DNA of 64,000 nucleotides from Bacteroidetes bacterium HGW-Bacteroidetes-4 (GCA_002840905.1 PHDD01000025.1:1-64000), one strand, 5' to 3'; shown: positions 7,428 through 16,033, counted from the stretch's first letter. Made by a program: numbers and translations. The notes: generated by a model from the letters alone, not told the origin.

Positions 7428-9317
7428 TTAACTATTTTCTTCAACTAATTTACGTATTGCTTCCAATTGGATATTTTTATTTACATCCCGTAACCGCTTT
7501 GCCGTTTCTGTAAAGTACTGATGCTTTTCAATAAAGCTAATCTGAATTTCGTTCCAGCGGTTTATATCGTCTTCAATTATTTGATGCTCTTTGAGTTCTC
7601 TGAAGAGATTACCTGATACCGGAATAAAATCAACCCGGCCCAGGTAATCCAGGTCGGCATCGCAAATAATTTGTTGCAACAAATTTTTGGGTTTCGGCGG
7701 TAATTTGGTTACCATTATTAATTCTGCTATTGCATCAATCTGTTCCGGTAAATAATCGTACGATGGCAATATTTCGCGTGCCAGCAAAACTCCTGCTTCT
7801 TCATGATCTTTATAGGTGCGAATAAAACCTGTGTCGTGAAAAAGTGCCGCTGTTTTAAGTAACAAAAGCTCTTCGTCTGATATTCCTTCGCCGCGGCCAA
7901 TTAATTCCACCTGCACGGTAACGTCAATAGTATGTTTTAAATTATGATAATACAGGTCTCGGGGAAGACTTTCTTCGAGAATATTCATCACGTGTTCTTC
8001 TAAATCGTCGAAGCGAATTAATGCCAGGCGGGTAGCAAAAACCCGATTGGGTTTAATACCAAAGCCCTCAACCGATAGTGCCGGGCGGAATCCTTCGATA
8101 AAATACATGTCGATTTCACCCTTATATTTTACCGGCATTTTGCCCCGGTATTTACACAGGAAATAATCTTTTACCAGTTCATAAGTCATTCCGGTAATGT
8201 TTACTTTCCCTATTTCACCGGAAGCTTCCATTCGGCTGGCAATATTTACCGTATCGCCCCATATTTCCAGCCGTTTTTTATTTCCTGTAGAGTTGCTAAA
8301 AACTGGTCCGGTATGAATTCCCATGCGCAAATCCCAGATTTTTTGGTTATTTCGCTCATACTGATCTTTAATGGTTTGCATGTAGAGCTGCATTTCGAAT
8401 GCAGCCAACACCACTTCAATTGGATTTGTTCGATTTTTTTGAGGTATTCCTCCAGCACAAATGTAAGAATCTCCAATTGTTTTTATTTTTTCTATATGAA
8501 GCCGCTCCACGGCCTCGTCAAACTGAAAAAAGAAGCGATCCAAATCGTCAATAAGCCGTTCGGCATTCTCTTGCTCGGCAATTTTTGTAAACCCAAGAAT
8601 GTTTGAGAATAACACGGTAACCATTTTATACCGCTGGGTTTTATCTTTTGTTGTTTCTTTAAGTTTTTCAAACTCCTCTTTGGGCAAATAATTGGTCAAC
8701 ATTTCTTCGTATTTGCTTTTTTGCTCTGAGAGTTCCTGGGTGCGAATACTAATTTCCGTCTCCAATTGGTATTTATCTTTGGCAATATGAAAATCAGCAT
8801 ATAAAAATATTACCAAAAAGAAACCGATAAAAAGAAATCCATAAATAAACCAGGCAATAACCGTATTAAAAATGCCAAATTGGGTCAATAACAATACTTT
8901 TTCGTAGTAAATTGTTCCCTCGGTGCTTTGTGCCTGAAGTATGTATTGATTTTTTGCTTTTTTTCTGTCGCTGGTTTCTTTTACAGGATAGATAAGCCAG
9001 GGAACATCATCGGTGCTATTTTCATCGAGTACACGAAACCGGGTTAAGTTGTACGAGCGAATTGCTGTAGAATCAAAATAAAAAACAGCTTGTTTCAGAC
9101 CAACATTTGATGGTGCCAACACAATTCGTTGATTGTAAGCCGTATCAAATTCCGGTTTTAAGCTAACATCACCACCAATATTAATGTGGCTCAATAAGGA
9201 TGCTTTTTTTTCTTGTGCAAAACCCTGGTTTAAAGCAAACAACAACAATAAACCGAGGGCAAAAAAAAGCCTTATGCTTACGTTAGACCATGCAAAAACA
9301 GAAACTTTTTTTAACAT
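7428..9317 (-). CDS. Membrane class III nucleotide cyclase fused to an HD-domain phosphohydrolase
   Basis: A 629-residue two-headed signalling protein. It has an N-terminal signal or membrane segment (about 14-34), a roughly 110-residue extracytoplasmic sensor region, a second membrane segment (about 148-176), a coiled linker, a class III cyclase domain (about 230-400) and an HD domain (about 445-565). In the cyclase, Lys279 and Asp283 (KTIGD), Asn358 and Arg362 (NIASR) are present, but the first metal-binding Asp (normally FADIxGFT) is Asn239 (FSNILGFT), and Glu351 sits before IWG where adenylate cyclases have Asp. The HD domain keeps His458, His462, His494-Asp495 and DADLD. It may therefore both make and break a cyclic nucleotide, or be a degenerate cyclase controlling an HD phosphodiesterase. 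Confidence 0.85.
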   Translation of the reverse strand: MLKKVSVFAWSNVSIRLFFALGLLLLFALNQGFAQEKKASLLSHINIGGDVSLKPEFDTAYNQRIVLAPSNVGLKQAVFYFDSTAIRSYNLTRFRVLDENSTDDVPWLIYPVKETSDRKKAKNQYILQAQSTEGTIYYEKVLLLTQFGIFNTVIAWFIYGFLFIGFFLVIFLYADFHIAKDKYQLETEISIRTQELSEQKSKYEEMLTNYLPKEEFEKLKETTKDKTQRYKMVTVLFSNILGFTKIAEQENAERLIDDLDRFFFQFDEAVERLHIEKIKTIGDSYICAGGIPQKNRTNPIEVVLAAFEMQLYMQTIKDQYERNNQKIWDLRMGIHTGPVFSNSTGNKKRLEIWGDTVNIASRMEASGEIGKVNITGMTYELVKDYFLCKYRGKMPVKYKGEIDMYFIEGFRPALSVEGFGIKPNRVFATRLALIRFDDLEEHVMNILEESLPRDLYYHNLKHTIDVTVQVELIGRGEGISDEELLLLKTAALFHDTGFIRTYKDHEEAGVLLAREILPSYDYLPEQIDAIAELIMVTKLPPKPKNLLQQIICDADLDYLGRVDFIPVSGNLFRELKEHQIIEDDINRWNEIQISFIEKHQYFTETAKRLRDVNKNIQLEAIRKLVEENS

Positions 9318-9452
9318 TATGCTATTTGCATTTTAATTGGCTTGAATATAAGCGCTTTATTTTAATTTATCAAATAAATTCCTTAACCGGCTTTTTTGTT
9401 CAAGTTAAAGTCGCTTTTTTGAAGACAAACTGTTCCGGCAAAAACACAAAAT

Positions 9453-9492
9453 AAAGAAACCTTCAAGAAAAACGTCCTGAAGGCTTCTTTTT
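9453..9492. terminator. Bidirectional terminator downstream of the beta-barrel operon
   Basis: Imperfect 13-bp stem (9453-9465 with 9478-9490, one A/C mismatch) with an A-rich 5' flank and five Ts on the plus strand. It closes the sigma / anti-sigma / barrel transcript before the cyclase gene. Confidence 0.6.
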
Positions 9493-9545
9493 GTATTTTG
9501 AATTCCAGATTTTAAAAATAAATTTTTTAAGGTAAGTAAATCATT

Positions 9546-10505
9546 TTAAAAGTTAAACGAAATACCCAGGGTAAACGGGTAAAGTTCTGGCCCTTCATTT
9601 TCTTTAAACAACGACTGCAAACTATAAGTACCGTACAAACCAAACTCATCGTATCCCAATCGTGCGGCAAGCACATAAGTAAAAGGGTTGATATAAAAAT
9701 CGGAACGATCTTTAGTTTTGCTTCCCGATTCGGTTTTCCATTTGGTGTGGGCACCTAATTTTAATGCTCCTTCAACCCCGGCTGCAAGATAAAGTGGGCG
9801 TTGATTAACACGCGCCTGAAACTCAAGCATTAGCGGCACGGTTAAATAAGTAACCGTTAATTTGCTTTTATTGGTGTTCACCGTGGAATCAAAAACATGT
9901 TCCAGCTGATTGGCTCCTTTACTAAGGCGAACACTGGTATTGGCAAACTTGTAATTGTTCCACCGAAAGCCCACTCCGGTTAACAGCCCAATGTGATCTT
10001 TTACCAAATTTATTCCCAACTCAGCCATATTTATATTCAATTCCAAAGATGCGTTGGTATTCAAATCCATATAACGCAACTCCTCGGGCAACGACAACGC
10101 CTGGTTTGCTGCCATATAATTATTCCAACCAATGGAAACAGATGCCCAGTGCGGATCGAATCGATCACTTTTTTTGTCGTTGTGAAATTTAAAATCGTCG
10201 TCGTCGTCCCAACCCCAATCATCGTTGCCTTTATTTATTTCCACATCCTTACCATCTTCGGTAATTCTGATTTTCATTTTACCAATACGTATTTTGGTGG
10301 TGTCAGTATCCCGTTTCTCTTCAAGTGCGTCCAATTCTTCTTCTAATTCCAACAAAGGCGAGACTTGTTTCAACGTGTCAGCGGCTATTTTTTCAGCTGC
10401 CTGAGAAATGGTGTCCTTAACAATTGCCGTGTTGGCATTTACCGGATAAACCAAACCCAGTACTATAAAAGTTAAAAGAGGGTATAAAAAGATTTTTGTT
10501 TTCAT
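9546..10505 (-). CDS. Outer-membrane beta-barrel protein with acidic linker
   Basis: A 319-residue protein: signal peptide (1-24), a charged helical region (LEEELDALEEKRD), an Asp/Trp-rich acidic patch (DDWGWDDDDDF, about 94-105), then a C-terminal outer-membrane barrel of the porin-family type ending in LGISFNF. It is the third gene of an ECF sigma operon, 20 bases after the anti-sigma-like gene, so it is likely an output of, or an envelope sensor for, that sigma system. The acidic patch could bind divalent cations; that is inference. Confidence 0.7.
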   Translation of the reverse strand: MKTKIFLYPLLTFIVLGLVYPVNANTAIVKDTISQAAEKIAADTLKQVSPLLELEEELDALEEKRDTDTTKIRIGKMKIRITEDGKDVEINKGNDDWGWDDDDDFKFHNDKKSDRFDPHWASVSIGWNNYMAANQALSLPEELRYMDLNTNASLELNINMAELGINLVKDHIGLLTGVGFRWNNYKFANTSVRLSKGANQLEHVFDSTVNTNKSKLTVTYLTVPLMLEFQARVNQRPLYLAAGVEGALKLGAHTKWKTESGSKTKDRSDFYINPFTYVLAARLGYDEFGLYGTYSLQSLFKENEGPELYPFTLGISFNF

Positions 10506-10525
10506 GATTTAAAGAATTAAATGTT

Positions 10526-11779
10526 TTACTTTTTTCGGTTTTTAACTTGGGTCGATACTGCAAAATACCTGGTATTTAGCGCAATTTTGGTTTTTTGACT
10601 TTCGCTTGATTTTTCAATAATCAATTTACCGTTCGACCAATTGTTTATTTGTGAAAGTCCAACCTGAGCCAGCTCTTTCACCAGGGTTTTATCAGCTGCT
10701 TGTGTGTTTTGTTCTTCTCTGCTTTCTTCGTCGGAGATATCTGTGGTTTTTAATTGATTTTGTGGGATTGCCTTTTTGTTTAAGGTTTTTGATTCAATAA
10801 ATACCTCTTTACAATCGGCACAATCGAGGGCTGCCAGTTGAATGGGCTGCATGTGAGTAATGGTTTGGACCTGTTGGCTGGCTTCAAGTTCAGCGGCTTG
10901 ATCAGCTGCCTTTTGCAGCTTTTTAAACCCAAACAAATCGGTTTTCGGTAACAACGGCTGATTGTTTTCTATTTGTTTCGGTAAAAGGGGTTCAATTTTT
11001 TCAGTAATCACAGTAACTTTTTGGGGGTTTCCTATATGCCCGGCCAATTGTTCTTTTTGATCAAAGGTGCTGCTATAATACACCATCATGCCAAAAACAA
11101 TTACAGCGGCCGACGAGGCAACATACGAGAGTACCTTTCGGGTTTTGGTATTAAAAATATTAAATCGCTTAATTTTCTGTTTATCCGGATAAATTATTGA
11201 ATAATCAGGAACCAGCTTAATTTTTTGATAGCGTGTAAGTGTTTGTTGTTTTTCAGGATTTGCCTCTAAATAAGCATTTAATGCCACCATCTGATTCTGA
11301 TTCAACCAGCCTTCAACACAACCAATACAATAGGCTTCAAAATTTAAATTGCTGATATTGGGGTTCGACTCGTTAGGCATTAATAAAATTTTTTCATCAA
11401 ACACCACAGCATCTTCTGGCAAAATAGTTTTACGAAAAAGGTTTAGTTCCCTGGTTTTAGCTGCGTTCTTTTTTACCGATGCTTCAAAAACCGCCTGTTC
11501 ATTTTCTGTTAACCAACCTTCAATGTAAGCAACACAATACCGTTGAAAATAATCGGAAGATGGTTCCGACTTTTCAAGTGGAATTTGTTTTAGTCTTTGT
11601 TTTTCAGGAAAAAGAGTTTCGTCAGTTTTAATATAGCTTCCGGTATAAAGATCCATTTCTTCCTGTATGTTGGGGTTTTGCTTCAGAAACTCTTCCATTT
11701 GAGGAATCCATTCCGGAGCTAAAGTTCCGTCGACATAATCAACCAAATACGACTCGTAATTTTGTCGGTTTATATTCAT
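10526..11779 (-). CDS. Anti-sigma-factor-like single-pass membrane protein with three N-terminal repeats
   Basis: Probable inner-membrane regulator of the upstream ECF sigma factor. The cytoplasmic half holds three related modules of about 57 residues (roughly 7-62, 76-133 and 147-202), each beginning with Tyr and a Y(V/I)(D/E)G(T/W)L core and resembling the sigma-binding end of Bacteroidota anti-sigma proteins. One membrane span (about 216-236, VASSAAVIVFGMMVYY) is followed by a Gln/Lys-rich periplasmic tail. No zinc-binding HxxxCxxC is seen. It lies 30 bases downstream of the sigma gene. The triplication of the N-terminal module is unusual. Confidence 0.7.
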   Translation of the reverse strand: MNINRQNYESYLVDYVDGTLAPEWIPQMEEFLKQNPNIQEEMDLYTGSYIKTDETLFPEKQRLKQIPLEKSEPSSDYFQRYCVAYIEGWLTENEQAVFEASVKKNAAKTRELNLFRKTILPEDAVVFDEKILLMPNESNPNISNLNFEAYCIGCVEGWLNQNQMVALNAYLEANPEKQQTLTRYQKIKLVPDYSIIYPDKQKIKRFNIFNTKTRKVLSYVASSAAVIVFGMMVYYSSTFDQKEQLAGHIGNPQKVTVITEKIEPLLPKQIENNQPLLPKTDLFGFKKLQKAADQAAELEASQQVQTITHMQPIQLAALDCADCKEVFIESKTLNKKAIPQNQLKTTDISDEESREEQNTQAADKTLVKELAQVGLSQINNWSNGKLIIEKSSESQKTKIALNTRYFAVSTQVKNRKK

Positions 11780-11809
11780 GCAATTGTTTCTAAAATTGTT
11801 TGGGTGTTG

Positions 11810-12295
11810 TTAAATTACAGCATCCATACTACCAATATAATTTTTGAGAAATACGCGGGCTCTAAAAATATACACTTTGACCTGAGCCTCGGATAAACCT
11901 GTAATTTCTCCAATTTCCTGATATGAATATCCCTCATAATCGCGGAGCATTATCACACTACGCTGTGTTTCGCTCAATTTTTGCACCGCCTGGTTGAGTA
12001 TTTCGCTCAAATCAGAATATTGTCTGCTATGGGAATACTTATCTTCGCGCACCGTTTCAAAATCTGTCATCCGTTTTTCTTTTCGGATTAAATCTATCAT
12101 GGTGTGGTAAGCTGCAGTAAAAATGTAACTCTTAACTTTTTGAGGGTTTACATTTCCAGCATTAACCCATAACTTTTCAAACGTATCCTGTACAATATCT
12201 TTGGCTTTCTCTTTGTCCCTAATGTTTTTAAGGATAAATCGGTAAACCCCATCTGAATACGCATCAACCGCCTTGTTATATTCTTCTATGTTCAT
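11810..12295 (-). CDS. ECF-family RNA polymerase sigma factor
   Basis: A 161-residue sigma-70 protein with only regions 2 and 4. Region 2 includes EKAKDIVQDTFEKLWVN and YIFTAAYHTMIDLIRKE. Region 4 includes KLSETQRSVIMLRDYEGYSYQEIGEITGLSEAQVKVYIFRAR. I place the start at MNIEEYNKA (12295) because a good ECF-type promoter lies at 12321-12347, within the longer alternative reading that would begin at 12331. It heads a three-gene operon with an anti-sigma-like protein and a beta-barrel. Confidence 0.9.
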   Translation of the reverse strand: MNIEEYNKAVDAYSDGVYRFILKNIRDKEKAKDIVQDTFEKLWVNAGNVNPQKVKSYIFTAAYHTMIDLIRKEKRMTDFETVREDKYSHSRQYSDLSEILNQAVQKLSETQRSVIMLRDYEGYSYQEIGEITGLSEAQVKVYIFRARVFLKNYIGSMDAVI

Positions 12296-12320
12296 TTTAA
12301 AAATTTGGCTACAGACAAGT

Positions 12321-12347
12321 GACGGAACCATGTGTTTTTTTGTTACA
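12321..12347 (-). promoter_or_regulatory. ECF-type promoter, probable autoregulation of the sigma operon
   Basis: On the minus strand TGTAAC (plus 12342-12347) and CGTC (plus 12321-12324) are separated by 17 bases. This has the AAC -35 core and CGTC -10 core usual for ECF sigma promoters. It lies 26 bases upstream of the sigma start codon. Confidence 0.6.
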
Positions 12348-12434
12348 CGCCTGTTTATTTATTTCGAAAATAATTCTTAATCGCAGGAATCTGGTTAATT
12401 TAGTGCCCTAAAATTAAACTTATTTTACTTTACT

Positions 12435-13238
12435 ATGAAACAATTTTTACCTGTGTTGCTTGCCCTGTTAATTTTTGCCGGATGCAAGCCCGAACCTAAA
12501 AACGCCAACCCAAATTTATCGGAAAGCGAGCACCTGGTTATGGCTACCGATTGGTTTCAAAAATCAGCAGAAATGAGAGCCTGTTATTATCAAACCTTTA
12601 CCCTGGCTAAATATAAATTGACCGAAAAACAAAACGCATACAAAGGCGGCAAGCCAACTGCGGTGGTTCTCGATATCGACGAAACGGTTTTGGATAACAG
12701 CCCTTTCGAGGTTCATTTAATAAATACCGGACAACTTTATTCCGGTAAATTGTGGCAAGATTGGACCCGTAAGGGAACAGCCAAAGCCTTACCAGGGGCG
12801 GTTAATTTTACACACTATGCTAAGTCGCTGGGTGTTGAAGTAATTTACATTTCAAACCGAAAAACCAATGAACTGGAAATAACCCTCGAAAATTTAAAAA
12901 GTGAAGGGTTTCCCAATGCCGATTCAAACTTTGTTTTTCTCCGCCCAAAGGATAAGTCGGGTGATAAAACCGAACGCCGCAATTTTGTGAACATCAATTA
13001 CGATGTGCTTCTATACATTGGTGATAACCTGACAGACTTCAGCCAGATTTATGGCGATCGGGGTGCCGATTTGGGATTTTCGTTGGTCGATTCTACAAAA
13101 AACCTTTTTGGTGAAGATTATATTATTCTGCCCAATCCTATGTACGGAGAATGGGAGGGTGCCTTATATGGAAATGATTATTCCTTGTCGGCCGAACAAA
13201 AAAGAAATTTACGCAAACAACTTTTAGACGGTTATTAA
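12435..13238 (+). CDS. 5'-nucleotidase / acid phosphatase, lipoprotein e(P4) family
   Basis: Envelope-anchored HAD phosphatase that dephosphorylates nucleotides outside the cytoplasm. The signal peptide ends in the lipobox FAGC. The catalytic DxDxT motif is VLDIDETVLDNS; IYISNRK gives motif II, and IGDNLTDF the C-terminal acidic motif. The 267-residue length is typical for the family. It is divergent from the ECF operon; the next gene begins 23 bases after its stop and may be co-transcribed. Confidence 0.88.
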   Translation: MKQFLPVLLALLIFAGCKPEPKNANPNLSESEHLVMATDWFQKSAEMRACYYQTFTLAKYKLTEKQNAYKGGKPTAVVLDIDETVLDNSPFEVHLINTGQLYSGKLWQDWTRKGTAKALPGAVNFTHYAKSLGVEVIYISNRKTNELEITLENLKSEGFPNADSNFVFLRPKDKSGDKTERRNFVNINYDVLLYIGDNLTDFSQIYGDRGADLGFSLVDSTKNLFGEDYIILPNPMYGEWEGALYGNDYSLSAEQKRNLRKQLLDGY

Positions 13239-13261
13239 TTGAATAAAATATTTTGCTTCCA

Positions 13262-14062
13262 ATGAATTACCAGGGAAATCTATTGAAAATGTCGTCGGAA
13301 CTTGGGACTCCGGTTAGTTATTACATGAACTTTAACAATTCGCCACTACTGGTGAACGATTGGCTGGGTAAATCCCTTCATTTTCATTTTACAGGGCAAA
13401 TTAACTGCATTCATTGTGGAAGGGTTACCAGCAAATCGTTTTCTCAAGGCTATTGTTATCCCTGTTTCACCACGCTCCCACAAACCGATGTGGGCGTGCT
13501 GCGTCCGGAATTAAACCGCGCACACGAAGGAATTTCGCGTGATATGGAATGGTCAAAATTAAACGATTTAATTGAACATTATGTTTATTTGTCGTTTACC
13601 AGCGATTTAAAAGTAGGTGTTACCCGAATAACACAAATACCCACCCGCTGGATTGATCAGGGAGCGGAATTTGCCATAAAACTGGCAAAAACGCCATACC
13701 GTCAATTGGCCGGATTAATTGAAGTGGCTTTAAAAAACTTTGTAAACGACAAAACCAATTGGCGCAAAATGTTGTCGGGGAATGCCGAAGAAATTCCAGA
13801 TTTAGTGTATCAGAAAAAACATTTTTCAAATTTGTTACCCCAAGAACTAAGGACTTACCTGTTAGCCGACGATGAAGTTATTCAAATTTCGTATCCGATA
13901 ATAAAATATCCAGAAAAAATTAAAAGCATAAACTTTGACAATAACCCTGATTATAAGGGGGTTCTTTCAGGAATAAAAGGACAGTATTTATTGTTTGATG
14001 ATGGTTCGGTGTTCAACGTTAGAAAATACAACGGCTATCTGATGAATATCTCGGTAGAATAA
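13262..14062 (+). CDS. DUF2797 family protein
   Basis: A 266-residue cytosolic protein matching the DUF2797 family. It has a four-Cys cluster of zinc-ribbon type (CIHCGR...CYPCF, about residues 41-60), the conserved core HYVYLSFTSDLKVGVTR, and RWIDQGAEFAIKLAKTPYRQLAGLIE. The family has no established function known to me; the Cys pairs suggest metal binding. The start is the ATG at 13262; an in-frame TTG nine bases earlier is less likely. It lies 23 bases after the e(P4) phosphatase. Confidence 0.82.
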   Translation: MNYQGNLLKMSSELGTPVSYYMNFNNSPLLVNDWLGKSLHFHFTGQINCIHCGRVTSKSFSQGYCYPCFTTLPQTDVGVLRPELNRAHEGISRDMEWSKLNDLIEHYVYLSFTSDLKVGVTRITQIPTRWIDQGAEFAIKLAKTPYRQLAGLIEVALKNFVNDKTNWRKMLSGNAEEIPDLVYQKKHFSNLLPQELRTYLLADDEVIQISYPIIKYPEKIKSINFDNNPDYKGVLSGIKGQYLLFDDGSVFNVRKYNGYLMNISVE

Positions 14063-14084
14063 ATATACAATTTTAAACCGATTC

Positions 14085-14123
14085 GCAAATAAAATAAAAG
14101 AGCAGGCCGGGGAGGCCTGCTCT
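14085..14123 (-). terminator. Strong hairpin terminator, minus-strand oriented
   Basis: A perfect 10-bp G/C-rich stem (AGAGCAGGCC at 14099-14108 with 14114-14123) and a 5-nt loop. On the minus strand a T-rich tract follows (plus 14085-14098). On the plus strand only three Ts follow, so the stronger direction is minus. It would end a transcript coming from the structured element at 14130-14257, and may also stop the DUF2797 transcript. Confidence 0.7.
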
Positions 14124-14129
14124 TTAACT

Positions 14130-14257
14130 GCGGAATGAAAGTCTAGAGAACAACAAACCTTATAGTGCTCACTTAATCGCTTCCAATATAGAGCAACTCG
14201 TGCTCTTTTGCCATCGAAAAAGTAATGGCGACCGTTAAGTCAACCATCTCATTCCGC
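14130..14257 (-). ncRNA. Candidate structured non-coding RNA, family unknown
   Basis: Four nested or adjacent perfect stems can be drawn. P1 is 9 bp (14130-14138 with 14249-14257, GCGGAATGA/TCATTCCGC). P2 is 6 bp (14171-14176 with 14235-14240, ACTTAA/TTAAGT). P3 is 6 bp (14190-14195 with 14201-14206, AGAGCA/TGCTCT). P4 is 5 bp (14210-14214 with 14225-14229, GCCAT/ATGGC). Together they make a closed multibranched fold with no reading frame inside. On the minus strand it runs straight into a strong terminator. Size and shape do not let me assign 6S, SRP or another known RNA, and no clean promoter was found. Confidence 0.5.
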
Positions 14258-14273
14258 CAAACTGTGTTCCCGT

Positions 14274-14381
14274 CTAAAAATTAAGAAATTCAACAACTGA
14301 GGATGTTGTTGTATTGAACTCATAAACCAACCAAAATTTACCATTATTAGGATTGGGATACACAGTAAGCTTATTAATCTC
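14274..14381 (-). pseudogene. Orphan T9SS type A sorting-domain remnant
   Basis: The minus strand reads a 35-codon open stretch beginning EINKLTVYPNPNNGKFWLVY and ending at a TAG. The KLTVYPNPNNGKF pattern is the start of the type A C-terminal sorting domain of T9SS cargo. A TAA lies immediately upstream in frame, there is no cargo domain, and the domain is cut short compared with the usual 70-80 residues. It is read as the tail of a lost secreted protein. Its stop is 17 bases from the structured element at 14130-14257. Confidence 0.6.
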
Positions 14382-14953
14382 TTATCAAAATATATTTCAG
14401 GGTTACAAAAGCTTTTAATTAACCAATATCAATTATGCTTCCCAAACATAAATTTTTTTGTAAACCCCACATTCAAAGAACTCATTTTTAGCATCCCGCT
14501 GTTTTCTGTTAACAGCCTTTTACTTTAATTAATCAACTTAAACTGTGAAATTTTTACTAAAGAAAAACAATCCACAGGCTAAGTTCGATTGTTTACAGTT
14601 AGAGAAACAACGAAAACCCCGGAAGTGTTCAATTTAATTGCTTTTTGTTTTAAAAAAAACAAAAAATCGCCCTCAAAATTTTACAATGTCTTGTTTTTAA
14701 GCGATTTAAAAAATAGACAAAAAAATCACATATCGACATTTATTGTGCAATATTTAAATTTTGTAATGCGCAAAAGCAAATAATTATTAAAACAAAACGT
14801 GGGTTTTAAGTTAAGCGATAAAAAAACAAAAAAAACACCCGGCGTTTTTATGCACAAATCAAAAAAAACGCTCATTAAAAAAGACTAACGTCAAAATATC
14901 TGGGCCTTTTGCCGGTATTTTGTATTTTTACAACCAAATAAAACAATATCAAC
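14382..14953. other. AT-rich intergenic stretch
   Basis: About 570 bases rich in poly-A/T. A 64-codon open frame at 14589-14783 is Lys/Phe/Asn-rich and looks random. A hairpin with arms AAACAATC and GATTGTTT lies around 14565-14594. I see no gene or clear promoter. Confidence 0.5.
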
Positions 14954-15964
14954 ATGAATTTTATAAAACTGTTAATACTAACTACACTAATACTTTCCCT
15001 TGGGGGATGCAAACAAAGTCGCGTTAAAGAAAGTCTGCTTCCGAGTTCATCGGGGAATCCGGGTGAAGTGGTTTTAATAATGGAAAAAACAGCCTGGGAG
15101 GGCTCTGCAGGAGAAAGTTTCAGAAGTTTGTTACAGGAAGAAACGCCCGGCCTACCTCAACGGGAACCCTTATTTAACCTGGTTAATATTCCTGCCAAAG
15201 CTTTTACCGATTTATTTAAAATTCACCGAAATTTAATTATTGTGTCAATTGATCCTTCAATTGAACAAGCCGGGATTAATGTTGATTACAACCGCTGGTC
15301 GAAACCCCAGTTAATTATTACCATGAAAGCACCCAACCGCGAAAGTTTTTTTGAATTATACGACAAAAACAATCAGAAAATTCTGGGCTTGCTACTTAAA
15401 GCGGAGCGCGATCGTTTAATGAATAACTATAAAGCCTATTCAGAACAATCCCTTATTAACCGGCTTGAAAAACGTGCTGATATACATCTCGACATCCCAA
15501 AAGGATACTACTACGCCTTGGACACCAACAACTTCATCTGGTTGTCGCACGAAACCTCGGAAACAAGCCAGGGTCTTTTTATTTACTATTACGATTACGT
15601 TGATGCGGAAACTTTTAGCCTGAATACTTTAATAAACAAAAGAAACGAAATGCTTAAAAAATATGTGGGCGGCGAAAATCCCGGTTCCTACATGTCAACC
15701 GAACTTCAGGTACTTCCAACTTTTCGCTCATTCAAACTGAATGGAACTTACACTGCGGAGCTTCGTGGTTTGTGGAAGGTGGAAGGTGATTTTATGGGAG
15801 GCCCGTTTATTAGTATCTCGCAACTTGACGAATCAAAAAACCGTGTAGTAACCGTCGAAGGATTTGTTTATGCTCCCAAATACAACAAACGTAATTACGT
15901 GCGTCAACTGGAAGCCATTTTGTATTCATTAAAACTGAACGCTAAAGAAGAAGAAAAGAATTAA
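14954..15964 (+). CDS. DUF4837 family lipoprotein
   Basis: A 336-residue predicted lipoprotein (signal peptide ending LSLGGC) of the Bacteroidota-specific DUF4837 family. The N-terminal part (SSSGNPGEVVLIMEK) and the C-terminal part (LRGLWKVEGDFMGGPFIS and FVYAPKYNKRNYVRQLEAILYS) are the recognisable blocks. The biochemical role is unknown. It stands alone between the AT-rich gap and a convergent terminator. Confidence 0.8.
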   Translation: MNFIKLLILTTLILSLGGCKQSRVKESLLPSSSGNPGEVVLIMEKTAWEGSAGESFRSLLQEETPGLPQREPLFNLVNIPAKAFTDLFKIHRNLIIVSIDPSIEQAGINVDYNRWSKPQLIITMKAPNRESFFELYDKNNQKILGLLLKAERDRLMNNYKAYSEQSLINRLEKRADIHLDIPKGYYYALDTNNFIWLSHETSETSQGLFIYYYDYVDAETFSLNTLINKRNEMLKKYVGGENPGSYMSTELQVLPTFRSFKLNGTYTAELRGLWKVEGDFMGGPFISISQLDESKNRVVTVEGFVYAPKYNKRNYVRQLEAILYSLKLNAKEEEKN

Positions 15965-15985
15965 CCGGCAGCATCAGAAACCAAT

Positions 15986-16016
15986 AAAAAAAAGCCCCGA
16001 TTCTGGAGCTTTTTTA
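15986..16016. terminator. Bidirectional terminator
   Basis: A-tract, hairpin arms of about AAAGC-CCC and GG-AGCTTT with one mismatch around a GATTCT loop, then a T-tract. It lies between the convergent DUF4837 and C1B peptidase genes and can serve both. Confidence 0.65.
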
Positions 16017-16033
16017 TTGCTTATCGCACAAGG

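Noticed and set aside
7428-9317. CBASS-like anti-phage cyclase system
   Set aside because: The cyclase is class III (not a CD-NTase), is membrane-bound and fused to an HD domain, and no effector gene is adjacent.
14589-14783. Open frame of 64 codons on the plus strand
   Set aside because: Low-complexity, Lys/Asn/Phe-rich composition as expected from AT-rich intergenic DNA, with no signal or motif.
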